A stretch of 64,000 nucleotides of DNA from Spodoptera frugiperda (taxonomy: Eukaryota; Arthropoda; Insecta; Lepidoptera; Noctuidae). The first letter of the stretch is position 1. Every line of letters begins with the position of its first letter. The position numbers and the translations under genes were made by a program. Location of the stretch: assembly GCF_023101765.2 (NCBI RefSeq), contig NC_064229.1, positions 806,001 through 870,000 on the forward strand. Direction: 5' to 3'. Under the pieces are notes generated by a model, which saw only the letters and a list, made by a program, of their open reading frames with translations, was not told the DNA's origin and made no database searches. Shown piece by piece: positions 12,966 through 23,799 of this stretch.

Positions 12966-13154
12966 TAGATCTGTCATTTGTATTGTATTTTTGTATTTGT
13001 ATTCGTATAATTTACGATTTACACATAAATACAATGTATTAAGTTTATGCAAAAACATGAGATGATTGAGTTATGTATATTGTGTCACAGCTGTAGAACG
13101 CACATTGAAAGATTTGAACAGAGATGAACGAAAATATATTTTTTTGCTAGTTAG

Positions 13155-13312
13155 ACCAGTTACCACCGAGGTATAACGTAGCGTAGCATCATGTTCATCC
13201 GTGATCATGGCGCTTGCAACAGTGCCGAAATATCAGAAACTCATAGACATAAATAAACATGGTAAATATCCCGTCTCAAGTTCTAATGTTAGTGTTAGTG
13301 ACTATGTCAGTT
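13155..13312 (+). mobile_element. Probable retrotransposon-derived fragment
   Basis: The stretch around catcatgttcatccgtgatc, ggcgcttgcaacagtgccga and catggtaaatatcccgtctc resembles a segment I associate with lepidopteran non-LTR elements. It occurs once in this window, so the assignment rests on recollection rather than on a second copy. Confidence 0.4.
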
Positions 13313-13379
13313 TAAAAACTTATATCTATAGGTTATTCTTTTTCAATCAGGTTATTACTATGAAAAGACAGTAATATTT

Positions 13380-13440
13380 CAAACTCAAACTCAAAATATT
13401 TATTTGCACGTTAAGGTAGGTAATACATACAGGTCTTAAT
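13380..13440 (-). mobile_element. LINE 3' tail, reverse orientation
   Basis: The run aaactcaaactcaaaatatt followed by tatttgcacg is, on the minus strand, the usual end of a lepidopteran LINE: a short AT-rich stretch followed by a TTTGAG simple repeat. Only the tail is present. Confidence 0.5.
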
Positions 13441-14157
13441 TTAAATGTTATTGATAATGAACAGAACTTAACTAAGATAAAACACGGTTAACGAGCAGCT
13501 GTTACTTGTATTACCTACTTAACTAAACTAATCTATTTAAACTCAGGTGTTACAAATTTACGCAAACTAATAAATCATAGACTTACTATCACCCTAGACG
13601 TATTGGGGTTGCCAGTAAAGTAAAAACTTAAATATTGAGACATAAATCCAATTTGTAGGCAACATTTAAAGAAAAGAGGTCGTTTATAAAATTTATGGTC
13701 TATGGGGCTTAAAGATTTGCTAAGATTTAAGTCTTTTTGTATGATTTTAATGGTTATCAAACATTGTATAAAATATGTTAAGTTGAAAAGTTGTTTGTAA
13801 GATGATCTTTAGAATTATTGTAAAGATTTACATACATATAACATTTTATAAGGAATGTTTTGTGAGAAAAGACATTTGTAGTCAAAACAGTAAATGATTA
13901 TTATGAATGATTTAAAAAAAATTTAATCGCCTTTAATTTTCTTTATCGCCTCCATTTTTTTAATTCAAGTAATATTCCTGAAATCTTCTCCTAAGTCTGA
14001 AAAATACTATGCTAAAAACCACATCGATATCAGTTAAATCAAACGTGATGATTGCGCACAAACATACATACATGCATACATATAGATCAAACTGAGAATC
14101 TCTTTGATTAAGTAGTTATTATAGTATTAATAATTTAACAAAAACACAGCTTTTCAG

Positions 14158-14197
14158 AAGTAACACAAAAAACTTATCGAAGTTTTTGGTGTTACTT
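14158..14197. repeat. 18-bp hairpin
   Basis: Arms aagtaacacaaaaaactt (14158-14175) and aagtttttggtgttactt (14180-14197) pair at 17 of 18 positions with a 4-nt loop, atcg. The stem is too short for a typical microRNA precursor, and no known mature microRNA is recognised. Confidence 0.6.
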
Positions 14198-16383
14198 TTC
14201 TCTTTAAATAATACGTTCAAAAAATTACAAAATCTAACTCAAACTATTAGGAAATAGTCAAGAAAAAGTCATATTCATATCTCAACATATAAAAAGAGTC
14301 GTAAAATTTAACATTCGCTCCATATTTAGAAGAGAGCTCTTCATTCACTGTCACAGTCCAAATATTGTCATTTACGAACTAAAACTGACATTTATACTGA
14401 CATTGTCACCACAACAATACAGGAAACACACAATACATTCGAAATACCACCCACAAACAGATACTTAACCGACTAAATAGATCAAACGTTTCAATTAACA
14501 ATAGCCCTTTGGTACGACTAACAAAAACTACTACAATTTTCCATTTACATCTAAAATCTATAATTCTGAATCTTATTCCTCAGGAATAAAGTTCTTAGTG
14601 TACGAAAATAAACACATTTCGGTGGTTTCGATACGAAACCGTTTACAACATTCCTTTTGCATCTACAAACTGCAATTTTGAATCGTAATACTTTGTAATA
14701 AAGATGTTTGTAAACGTAAATGAGTGTGGTTTAAACTTGTATTGTAGGCGTCATTCATTACACGTAATATTATGGCATAAAGCTTTGTGTGAAGTTAATA
14801 AATATGTTTTTGGAAGAGATTATTATTGATGTATCGATCAATCTGTGATGGATCGGTATCCTCGGCTAGCAGGTGAAAGTAGCCGTTGTTATGTATCTTT
14901 GTTCTTATACCGCCTTACAGCTGTTGATGGGATTCATTGTGGGTAATTATTTTCAAGCCCTTCATAGCATAGGTGCATAATGGATTGTTTAAAAATTACG
15001 TTACACAATATTTTTGGCTATTTCATAAGTCGTATGTGAATTATTTAACAATTAACACATTACATCAGTCTCTTTGATAATCCTTCCTAATTTGTAAACT
15101 GTTAAATTGTACGCAAGATATAATAGTAATTATAAATATTCATTGATACAATATGTGTATAATTGTATGGTTAAGTAGGTGACATCACAGGTGACTGAAT
15201 TACCTGTACATGTTGTAATTTACATACTTTAATTACTTATCTACAATGTAGTATACTAAGTTGGAGGATTGGTCACAAGCGTGTAAGAGTAAGGCCATTT
15301 CCAGGCCAACAGGTGAAACGATTTATTCTGTTTTTAAATAACCTTGTAGATATGTTTGTAAATTGGCTTACTAGAGATAGATTATAACAACAAAGTAAAC
15401 GTTTTTGTTTCCTAGTTGCTCAAAATTATGATAGGTTGTCGGTTTTATTTTATCCGAAATTAATCGAGTCCAAGTTTGTTTTAATCATGTTATATCTTCT
15501 GCCTACCTTACTTCAAATTTCTGTGCTGTTTGTATTAATGTTTGTCTAAAGAATCTGTTTATTTTCAGAAACTTAACCTGATAGCATCCACAGATGCCAT
15601 CTCTAGTAAACTTAGAAAATCTTTTATATAGGTACCACATTTTGCAAATGGCACAGAAATAAACCAACAGAGTCACAACAATATTTTATTCCAAGTTTAA
15701 ATATATTACCAGTATCTATTCCTTAACCTCGGAGTTCCGTTAACCAGTAGAGAAAACTGTCAATTGATTGCTGTTAAAAAGTTTGTTTCTTAGTAATTAA
15801 AGTAAATAAAGTGCACTTTCGCGCGTTTGATTCGGGGCCGACTCCAATTACAAATAGATAAACGAATTAATGAGCTTTCTTATTTAGTCAGCCATTTTGT
15901 TTAGCCTTGTGACACGGTTTTTTAAGATTTGTTAGGCTATGGTGTTAGGCCGTACTGCCTCTAGTCTATGCCTTGAATAATGAATATGAAATATTTAGTC
16001 TAAAATTGTTTTAGATTGTTTGAAGTGCACATGTAAATTGTACATACATTATTTATTTAGGTGTTATATACAATAGATATTATTTAGACTGTTCCTGCCT
16101 GAAGTGTCGCACAAATCTTAAAGTTATCTGCATTACTTATCTACATAGTTAATACCTAGAGAATTAGTTTATGCAACTGTTTTTTAATTAATTCTATAAG
16201 AAGTTTGGGAGCGCAACGAAAACTTCGTCTTTGGTATTCCATATTCCAACCATACTCTACATTGTAAGTATTGTAACAAGAATATTATACTGATTACATC
16301 TTCGGCCACATCTTCGTTTCGCCGTCCTGGCAGTAAGCGGGTTGGTGGCCAAACGCAGACTTATCAACGTTAAAAAAATTTAA

Positions 16384-16507
16384 CACCGTACTCTGTCATT
16401 TAATGATTACTTTACCTATTTCTTAGCAATTAGCAAAGTTTTTTACACAAAATCATTGCTAAGAAACAGTTAGTTTAAGAATTCATGAAATGTCTCTGAG
16501 TGCGACA
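16384..16507. mobile_element. Palindromic MITE, family B, copy 2
   Basis: It begins accgtactctgtcatttaat and ends aatgtctctgagtgcgacag, in inverted orientation, with an inner stem formed by ttcttagcaatta and attgctaagaa. Same family as 12431, 40291 and 46709. Confidence 0.7.
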
Positions 16508-16794
16508 GTTAATTACCAAACTAATAAATCAAAAGTGTTACAGTATAACATTACACAAGGTTACTAATTACTAATTAATCTACCGTTTGTCCAATAATAA
16601 ACCCGGCATTAGCTTAAAAGGTAATTAATCTTATTACCTCAATAAACTCTGATAAGTAGTAAATCTCGTTCAAATGAGTTCGATTATCGGAACCATTTTG
16701 TATAATTTCCTGCTACGTGTTATTAGTGGTACTTTAACGATAGATGGCGTTGATTGTGCTGTAATAAAGTAGTGTTGCCACAATGCCTAATAAG

Positions 16795-16962
16795 TTATTA
16801 AGTTTATCATAAGCCGGGAGCTGCAGACTACCTAGCGGGTTTACCGGAGCTCCGGCTCTAAAAGCAGAAGTAGGAACGGGGTGGTTTTTAGTCAATAAGA
16901 GTCTGACACACCGCTTCATCCAAGGCGGGAGAAGTCATTGGATGATTTTCCCGCTTTAAAAA
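16795..16962 (+). mobile_element. SINE-like repeat, family D
   Basis: Near-complete 3' part: gggagctgcagactacctag, ccggctctaaaagcagaagt, ggggtggtttttagtcaata, aaggcgggagaagtcattgg and an end in cgctttaaaaaaa. The 61-codon minus frame over it is a by-product. Confidence 0.7.
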
Positions 16963-17379
16963 AAGCTTATCATTAGACGTAAATTTAATGTTATGTTTTT
17001 TTATGTTGCGTCTTTACTGTTATGTTCAGCACTCCTGAAGTGATCCAAAGTTTGGAAGAGGCTGTACATCTCATATTTTGCGTTGACTTGTTTTAACGTA
17101 CACCGGATAGAGTAAATTAATACAATAAACTAGTATGTGCAGAAAACCCTATTATTATTCATTAAAAGGATGTAATATAAACCTTTTAATTTTTAAAAAA
17201 GTTTCCGCTTCTGTTAGACTCAAACACTATTCTGAAAACTGAAAACAAAGTATCCCAACCAATCGCGAGATAATTGTGGCCAAACACGCACCGGGTCAAA
17301 ATGTAAAATCTTCTTCTTTTTTTGAAGTCATCTTTAACAAAATGCAAGTCATCTTTCGTATCCAGAATCTCCCTACACG

Positions 17380-17475
17380 CGCCGCAATTCGCTAACAGCT
17401 GGCAACACAAACCGGCGTTGCGCAAGCGACGACAAGCGGTGACCATGCCGCCAAGCCGCCATGCCGCGTTAAAAG
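17380..17475. promoter_or_regulatory. GC-rich patch with C/EBP-like and repeated GCCGCC sites
   Basis: The segment contains the palindrome TTGCGCAA (17418-17425), a C/EBP-type site, and two near-identical catgccgcc units (about 17444 and 17460) that include GCCGCCAT, a YY1/Pho-like core. It lies 0.8 kb downstream of the FGF exon in that gene's direction. Both strands show open frames of 66-86 codons here, neither with recognisable protein similarity. Confidence 0.3.
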
Positions 17476-18044
17476 AAACATCGTTTGTTATTATAATCCA
17501 TCAACAATATAGATATTTTTGATTCAACGTCCGCACGGCCGGTAGGATGAAATTGTTTTAAATATTATTGGTTTATTATATCATGATGGCTTATTATCTT
17601 TTATCTTTCAGCGGGTATAGAGCTGCTTTGAAATTGTGTAATGAAGAAAGTTTGGCTAAGAAACTAAGTAGATGATTTTTGTATTATATTGAAGTATTAT
17701 TGTGAAAAGAAGACTTACACACAAGACTATTTAACAGATATAATGATGTTTTTTACGGTATAAGCCAGTAAACAAGTATCACGATTACCTGATGGTAAGC
17801 AATCGCTTAAAATTCATGTAAAAAGTCTTAAAAGTGCGACTGTAAGTTTGCCATTCATGAAAGTTACGAAACCAAATCCTTGTACAACCAAAATCATATA
17901 TTTGCGAAAAAAACAGAACATTTCGTTTTACGAACATTAGTCTATGAGACGAATTTGCTATTTTTGACAATGATACAATTCAAGTCCATGTCTTGCGTGT
18001 GAACTGATACCCATTTCAGCACAAACTCCATTTAACCACGTATT

Positions 18045-18174
18045 AAAGGAATACTACTACCTATCACGGCTATTACTTTGTGTGAAATACATGTTTTGTT
18101 TAGCGTGTTTATTATCTATTATATAAAAAAAGTGTTGAAAGGAATCTACTGCCTATTACGGGCTCCATCACTTT
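18045..18174 (+). repeat. Two related 35-bp units about 93 bp apart
   Basis: The units aaaggaatactactacctat (from 18045) and aaaggaatctactgcctatt (from 18138) continue with further similarity through cacggct...acttt. The pair lies about 110 bp downstream of the FGF exon donor. Either a small local duplication or two bits of one interspersed repeat. Confidence 0.45.
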
Positions 18175-18287
18175 AAGAAAATTTAGGAACAAATTCAAGA
18201 GAAAAGCAGGAAAACAGGGAAAATCATTGGTGGCGAAACGGAGTTCGCCTGGTTTGCTAGTTTTGTATGTATGAAATCTGTACTTAC

Positions 18288-18391
18288 ATGAGCGTACTGG
18301 AACCCGCAAGCATCCATACAGAGGTAGAGGCAGGTGGAGACCCCCTGGATCGTCAGGAGGCCGGCATTGTACGTCGCACGCTGAAGTATCG
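18288..18391 (-). CDS. bnl: Internal FGF-core exon (branchless-like fibroblast growth factor)
   Basis: Seen directly: a 104-nt minus-strand segment bounded by an acceptor (tttgtttgtcgacag before 18391) and a consensus donor (gtaagt, 18282-18287). Two bases complete a split codon, then 34 codons run open to a phase-0 donor. Residues 1-10 read ILQRATYNAG, then LLTIQGV (11-17), and residues 22-29 read YLCMDACG. Known family: this is the middle of the FGF beta-trefoil core, with the G-hydrophobic-x-I-x-G-V strand followed by the Y-L-C-M-D-x-x-G turn; the middle exon of animal FGF genes is typically 104 nt with the same limits. Product: a secreted ligand for the Breathless/Heartless-type FGF receptor, which in insects guides tracheal and muscle cells. 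Inference: branchless rather than a pyramus/thisbe-type FGF, from the LCMDxCG form; the FGF call is firm, the orthologue less so. The preceding and following core exons were not found in the window. Confidence 0.92.
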
Positions 18392-18602
18392 CTGTCGACA
18401 AACAAATACAACTGTTAATTGTTGTTGTAGGGAGAAAACATACCCTAATATACATACTTGGTAAGGGTGCAAAAAAGTGTTGAGTTTAGTGGCTGAAATC
18501 CGAACTAATTTAGTTAAAACGCTTTGGATTACTTTGCACTAAGAACACATAGTCTTGCTTAAAATATACACATTGGCGATATATTGAAGAAGGGCCTATT
18601 AA

Positions 18603-18715
18603 AAATACCCTTAACCGACGAGCATTCATGAAAAGACTGATAACGGTTGATGAAGTGAAAGAAGTACATATGTAAGATTCGTAGCAATCGGCGTTCCATT
18701 TGTTAAAACATACAT
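18603..18715 (-). mobile_element. Interspersed repeat, family G
   Basis: On the minus strand: attgctacgaatcttacata-like order with cttctttcacttcatcaacc. It matches 54045-54175 on the plus strand, where the repeat starts catacataacttcacgcctg. Class unknown; only two copies are visible here. Confidence 0.55.
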
Positions 18716-19504
18716 ATTTAACCCATTCTTGGTCGCTGTGCCAATTTGGGAACACCTAATAATATAGGGTAGAAACGTTATACTATGAAATCAACGTTTT
18801 GGCACAGCAGTATCTATAACAAACGAAACTCATTCTATATCTGAAACAATACTTAAATACTCTACAATAGCCAATCGTTTAACTAAACAGAAAATAATTT
18901 ATTTCACGACCGTTTAACAGACCTCTGATTGTCGGAGACCACACCGTTTACTTGTCGAGTCTCCACAACGATTTAAAATGATCTAAGCGCTAAACGTTTC
19001 CTTATAATAAATATTACAAGCACTTACATTTACTATAAGGAAGCGTTCAGTAAACCCTTTGCTCCTTACACCAGCTCATTATGAAATACCATAACTGTCG
19101 CCTCACACAATCGACTAAAAACAAATCTGTGCATCTTTCACGTCTCTAAATGCGAGATAATGTTAAATCTAAAGCACGCTTCACACTCATTGACTCGACT
19201 AAAATGGCATTCTTAATAGTTTGCTATTTGCATGACAACACTATTCATGGGTCTAATGTTGCCATGAGTAAGAAATTTAACGCGTTTAGTTTGTTCGTGA
19301 ATATGGTTGGTTTAAATGGGGAAAAGTAAAAATGTTAAGGTCAAGACTAACTAAAGGTATGTCTTTACGTAATGTAAAGTAGCTTCTGCTTTTAACTTGC
19401 AGTTGTGTCGATCTGTCTTCATGTAAACTGACAATTGTTATGATTGAACAAAATTAAATTAACCAATCGTTTACAATCTAGCTTTAAATCCGATATTCTG
19501 AGCT

Positions 19505-19603
19505 TCTGGTGACTGATCTGGTGTTGTGGGTGTCCATAGGCGCTGATCGCTTACTATCAGGTGACACGTCTGCTCTTTTGCCCCTTATTCCATAAAAAAA
19601 ACT
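19505..19603 (+). mobile_element. Retroposon 3' end, family E
   Basis: ggtgttgtgggtgtccatag, then gatcgcttactatcaggtga, then ccttattccataaaaaaaac. Same 3' end and poly(A) as 11930-12022, inserted in the same orientation. Confidence 0.65.
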
Positions 19604-19799
19604 GTTTGCCATCATTCTCAATCATAAAATCATATCTAAATCAATTCAGCAATTTAGGTGTATAAGCGACAAACGAACATTTTTTATTTACCTATGCTTA
19701 ATATTGGTTGCCGTACAGCGTTAAATATCAACGACTTCAATATTTAAACGCATACAGACAGTAACACCTTCCATTCCGTTTCGGGACAAACATTTACTC

Positions 19800-19900
19800 A
19801 CAAAGAGTAATATTTGTCAATCATCGGTCGGTCTGTTTGTTCGTATGTCACTGTTAATCCCCGAAACTACTGGACCGGTTTCGATGTAAGTCGCTTTTTT
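19800..19900 (+). mobile_element. Helitron- or LINE-derived fragment
   Basis: The run ggtcggtctgtttgttcgta followed by ccccgaaactactggaccgg and tttcgatg has the same layout as the tgtctgtc...accgatttcaacg segment of the Helitron-like insertion at 31097. It is too short to give termini. Confidence 0.4.
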
Positions 19901-20224
19901 TGGTTAGTTTTTAACCGCATCGTTATATCGTAAACCAGTGGTTAATATGATATGTGTGAAAATGAAAGTTGTAAATATTGTTTAATTAGTATAAATATTT
20001 ATGTGGTTTGATATTTTAAGCATGTGTTGACGGTAGAATGTGAAATATTGGACGGCTAATGAAATCATGATTTAATGCAACCATCATGGATTATGTTATA
20101 AATTCCTACTTTTCTACTCTGCATAATATTTTTATGTTTACGGCTTATGAGACGGATTTTGAGAATTGGGAAGCACTAGAACCACTTTAGTAAATTAATT
20201 AATAGATTCTGAAATGAAGCTCAA

Positions 20225-20492
20225 TACTTCGTACTAAGCAATCGTCGCCGCCCATGGACACTTGAAACACCAGAGGCGTTACATGTGCGTAGCCGACCTT
20301 TTTGTGGCTTAGGATTTTAAGGGTTGATGGGGAATCAGAGATTGGGAAGGGGGTTTAAGTGGGACTCCGAAAACCTCATTCACACAACGCAAGCGTTGTT
20401 TCACGTCGGTCTTCTGTGAGGCCGTGGTATCACTCCGGTCGAGCCTATTCGTGCCAAAGCAAGACTCTCTTACACGTTGAGATTGATACAAC
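20225..20492 (-). mobile_element. Long copy of repeat family E
   Basis: Read on the plus strand (the reverse of its poly(A) direction): gcaatcgtcgccgcccatgg, cttgaaacaccagaggcgtt, gggttgatggggaatcagag, gcaagcgttgtttcacgtcg and gaggccgtggtatcactccg. The same order occurs at 37360-37660 and, in part, 52600-52745. The 72-codon open frame inside it is not a gene. Confidence 0.7.
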
Positions 20493-20554
20493 CAAAATTG
20501 AATATTAAATGTCATATTAATTAACACAGTACCTTTCCCTTATCCCACAAATTG

Positions 20555-20690
20555 CGCGCGAAGTTTGAACGCAACAGTTTTATAGTCTGCACACCCAAGA
20601 TGGCGGCTTGACAATGCGTTATTAGTGCGCGCGCATGTGAAGATGTCACTGTAATGGCCGCCCTCTGGCTACCGAGCCCCATTGTAAGTT
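20555..20690. promoter_or_regulatory. CpG-rich element with YY1-like sites; candidate promoter or first exon
   Basis: The segment is rich in CpG (attgcgcgcgaag, gtgcgcgcgcatg) and carries two GCCAT cores: aagatggcggc (20597-20607) and atggccgcc (about 20654). On the plus strand it ends in a consensus donor, cccatt|gtaagt (G at 20684). On the minus strand, towards the FGF exon 2.2 kb away, there is a TATAAA-like actataaaactg (about 20575-20586) and an open frame starting MGLGSQRAAI of about 53 codons. It could be a promoter in either direction. Confidence 0.4.
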
Positions 20691-20919
20691 TATTTACTGT
20701 ATTAGATCATATAAAGCGGTTATAAAACGATGTTTATTTCTAGAAATCTTAGCTAGGCTGTCTATTTTGTTTTTAAGTTTTCAATGGATGTAAATGAGTT
20801 CTTACTGAGCCAGTAAATTCATCTTAATCACCCCCAAGATTGTTTGGTGGGTTAGAGAGGGTGTTTAAAAGGTTCAGGTTTATCATAGAGTGCTATTGTT
20901 TAGTCTCTGGCAATCAGTT

Positions 20920-21116
20920 AAAAAGGAGCCAAATTAACTTCAAATCACGGTTTACTCATATACATTAATAGAGTCTACTAGTTTCGAGTCAAAGAGCGAC
21001 TCTTCATCATGAGCAGCAACCAGTAGAGTTTTTCTGTATTAATTGACGTGAGTAAACTGTGATTTGTAGTTAATTTAGTATGTCTCACGATAGTTACTAT
21101 AAAAAAGGAGCCAAAT
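20920..21116 (+). mobile_element. Foldback retroposon-like repeat, family A, copy 2
   Basis: The body is 20935-21101: aaatcacggtttactcatat on the left and tgacgtgagtaaactgtgat on the right pair as inverted arms, with the signature ctactagtttcgagtc between. It ends agttactata plus A residues. The flanking aaaaaggagccaaat is repeated exactly at 20920-20934 and 21102-21116, a 15-bp target-site duplication. Confidence 0.85.
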
Positions 21117-21674
21117 ATTAATTACAATCATAAAACTAGCATCCAAATAAATCCAGTATGGAACAACACCTAATCCCAAACCTAATCCTACGTAATTTAC
21201 CTTCGCATAACCGACCTAAAAGCTAATAGACGTTTTCAATTAACTAGTAAACAATAGTGACGTCCGAATGGCTTAAACGGTAACAAATCTCGCAAGTCGG
21301 TTTAGTCTAGACACATGAAAATAGAACAAAGGCAAACAGGAACTGTAGTAATTAACACAAACAGAAATAAACAAGAATTCATTTTGTAATAAAGATGCAC
21401 GGCGTATCTCTACTTGGCAATCTCTGTGCTGAAATTGTGGAGGTAATGCAGAAGTCTTACTTACACAAGAGAAGAAGGGGACTTGCCACTAAATAAATTA
21501 AATGATAGATCTGAAACATTTTTTGAAAAGACTAATATTATAATAGCTAAGCCACGAGAACTCGATAGCTATAAAGTCAATCTTGACTAAATTTAAAAGT
21601 AAATAATTAAATCATCAAAGGAAAAACCAGTATTAGTTTTTCAGGGAATCGTCGCTCACCACGATCATAATAGG

Positions 21675-21868
21675 GCCACTACTTTACCTAAAATCATGAT
21701 TTACTCACGTACATTAATGGAGAAAAGCTCGACTAGTTTCGAGTCACAGAGGGACTCTTCATCATTAGCAGAGCGTCTGCAGAAGCGACGACGTCGCGCA
21801 GTCTACTCACTCAATTTTAAATACTCAGTTAATTTAGTAAGTCTTAAAAAATTTGACCACTACTTCCT
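21675..21868 (+). mobile_element. Foldback retroposon-like repeat, family A, copy 3
   Basis: It contains gatttactcacgtacattaa, gctcgactagtttcgagtca, then a loop with gaagcgacgacgtcgcgcag and ends agttaatttagtaagtctta with A residues. Flanks ccactactt (21676 and 21857) look like a short target-site duplication. The right arm is largely lost. Confidence 0.75.
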
Positions 21869-22204
21869 TAAATAAAGACCTAGGTGAATGAACTTTAAAA
21901 TCCAACATGTTTCAATAACAATACATCAAACCAATGAATAATATAGAACAAGTCATAAATTACAATGTCTACAGTTTTTAATTTGCGTCACGTGGGACCA
22001 GCTGTCATAACAAAAGACAGACAGACAGCTGTTGCTCAGACATGCTTTAGGAAGACCTTGAAACTAAAATTGTATGAAAACAATTAGATTAAAGTGATTA
22101 AGAATTAAGCTGATTATATCGGCTGGTAATTGAGAAGACTGTTTTCTACGAGAAACATTAAGCTAATACTATTTTTTTTATAATAAGACAGAGTTTTCAT
22201 TTAT

Positions 22205-22360
22205 GATGGCTATGCCTTTTTTGATGGGGAACAACCATCCAATGACTTGTCACACCTTGGGCGATGCGAGTGGGAGTGTCAAACCCTTACTGACTAAAAC
22301 ACCTCGTTCCTACCACTGGTTTTCGAGCCGGAGCCCCGGTAACCCGTTAGAGTTGACCGA
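22205..22360 (-). mobile_element. SINE-like repeat, family D
   Basis: Plus-strand view: catccaatgacttgtcacac, cttactgactaaaacacctc, ggttttcgagccggagcccc. It is the reverse of 16795-16962. A 63-codon open frame lies inside it and is not considered real. Confidence 0.65.
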
Positions 22361-23039
22361 AGTGATACCGATACCTTACAGAAAACCGACATGAATCAAA
22401 CACTTTTGCTGTAAGATACTGGATATTTATTCATTAGTAAATACCAGGTCTAGAATTGTGGGTAAAAGACTCATAACATGACTTTATAACATGACTTTTA
22501 TAATATAGGTGACATGAAAAACGGGTGTGTTTTTGGGCTTAAAATGACATGACGTGACGTAGTCTAATTATAATGGATGTCAATTACCCGAAACCAGGCA
22601 ACCTTCCTTTTCACAAACGCCTAAAATTCAAGTCTTGCACAAAGTGGTACTTTTTAAACACATCCATATTGTTTTAGATCAGGAGATAGCTACAGGGGAT
22701 GTTTAATTTAATTGTTATTAACACACTGATGTAAGCGAGCGAAGTTTGTAAGTACTATCGACGTTTGAATCTAGCAGATAGTGTATGGTAGGATGTGAAT
22801 AGTATAATGTGTAGAGATAATATCTTTGTTAGAAACGTATTAGGAGATGTGTATTAGCAGTTGTTTAGTGAGGATAAAGCGTTATATTTCTAGTCTAAGA
22901 CACGCTATACCGGCAGAATAGGTTACATTTGAGACCACCTGTAGCCTTTCCGTAGTAATAGTAAAAGATGAGTCATTTCACAAAGACCGGTATCAACGCT
23001 ATCTGATTTTGAAACTGTTGTTTTTAATTATTAAAGTTC

Positions 23040-23155
23040 GTCTCATCGCCAGCCAGGTAGCCAACCCGCATTGAGCAAGCGTGGTGATTAATGCTTAAAC
23101 CTTCTCCATGTGAGAAGAAACGATGGTCAGCAGTGGCCACTTATAGGCTGCATAC
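23040..23155 (+). mobile_element. LINE 3' end fragment
   Basis: gccagccaggtagccaaccc, gagcaagcgtggtgattaat, ccttctccatgtgagaagaa, gtcagcagtggccacttata. This order, ending in the '...cagcagtgggac...ataggctg' motif, is the 3' end of a common lepidopteran non-LTR element. Confidence 0.6.
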
Positions 23156-23511
23156 ATAAACAAATATTAGATTATCCTGCTATCAGCCTTGTTGGTTTAA
23201 TAGCGGGCTACAATAGCAGTATTTATGTATTAGCTCTACGAATAGTATATTTTCATTTTAATTTTAGATTATTCTAAGCCACACTAGCGTGGTCTGTCAT
23301 CGACTATAAACTTAGGTCAATCGTGACAATGCAAAAATATTTGTAAAATATTCAAGATTTTAGTGATTATTTCATCTACATGCTTTTGTTTCTAGGTCTT
23401 ACATAACACGAACATACGACATATCTGTTAAATAAATTGGCAGTTAGTACTCTTGCAATGCAATAAATAATACTTAGGTAATTAAATCGAGGAATTGAAT
23501 CGAACTTTTTT

Positions 23512-23612
23512 AGGGAAATCATCCAATAACCCCTCTTTGGGTGAGGCGAGAGCATGTCGTTTACTGTCAAAATATCACCCCGTTATCCACTACAATGACA
23601 GCGAGCCCAATC
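23512..23612 (-). mobile_element. SINE-like repeat, family D, fragment
   Basis: Plus-strand view: gaaatcatccaataacccct, tgggtgaggcgagagcatgt, aatatcaccccgttatccac. A diverged reverse copy of family D. Confidence 0.5.
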
Positions 23613-23799
23613 GAACTCTCTCCTAAGTCCTAAACTAAACCATATCCTCGTTCTTGTGAAGTCTATAGTCTATCAATAAGTCTAGTTATTTATGCCTTCC
23701 TATCTTCTACATTGACTAAAAATTGCCTTCTTCAAAATCTATATTTTGAGGAACAATACCCAATCTACCTTTATCATAAAATACCTTTCAGCTACATAA

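Larger units (their letters stand above)
1..18287 (-). other. Inferred non-coding DNA (intron) 3' of the FGF exon
   Basis: The minus-strand FGF exon ends in a consensus donor at 18287, so the sequence to its left (transcriptionally downstream) is read as intron. I searched it by eye for the next FGF core exon, using the expected D/E-C-V/L-F motif in reverse complement, and found no match. Apart from the repeats and sites listed separately, the longer unlisted stretches (1000-2050, 2260-3090, 3260-4840, 5000-7110, 7175-8430, 9245-9840, 10080-11210, 12970-13150, 14200-16380) are AT-rich unique sequence in which I see no gene, RNA gene or recognisable element. That the intron covers this whole stretch is inference. 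Confidence 0.5.

Noticed and set aside
16260..16300. Possible FGF exon 3 (YNTY on the minus strand)
   Set aside because: The frame has a stop four codons upstream and the downstream residues do not follow the FGF pattern.
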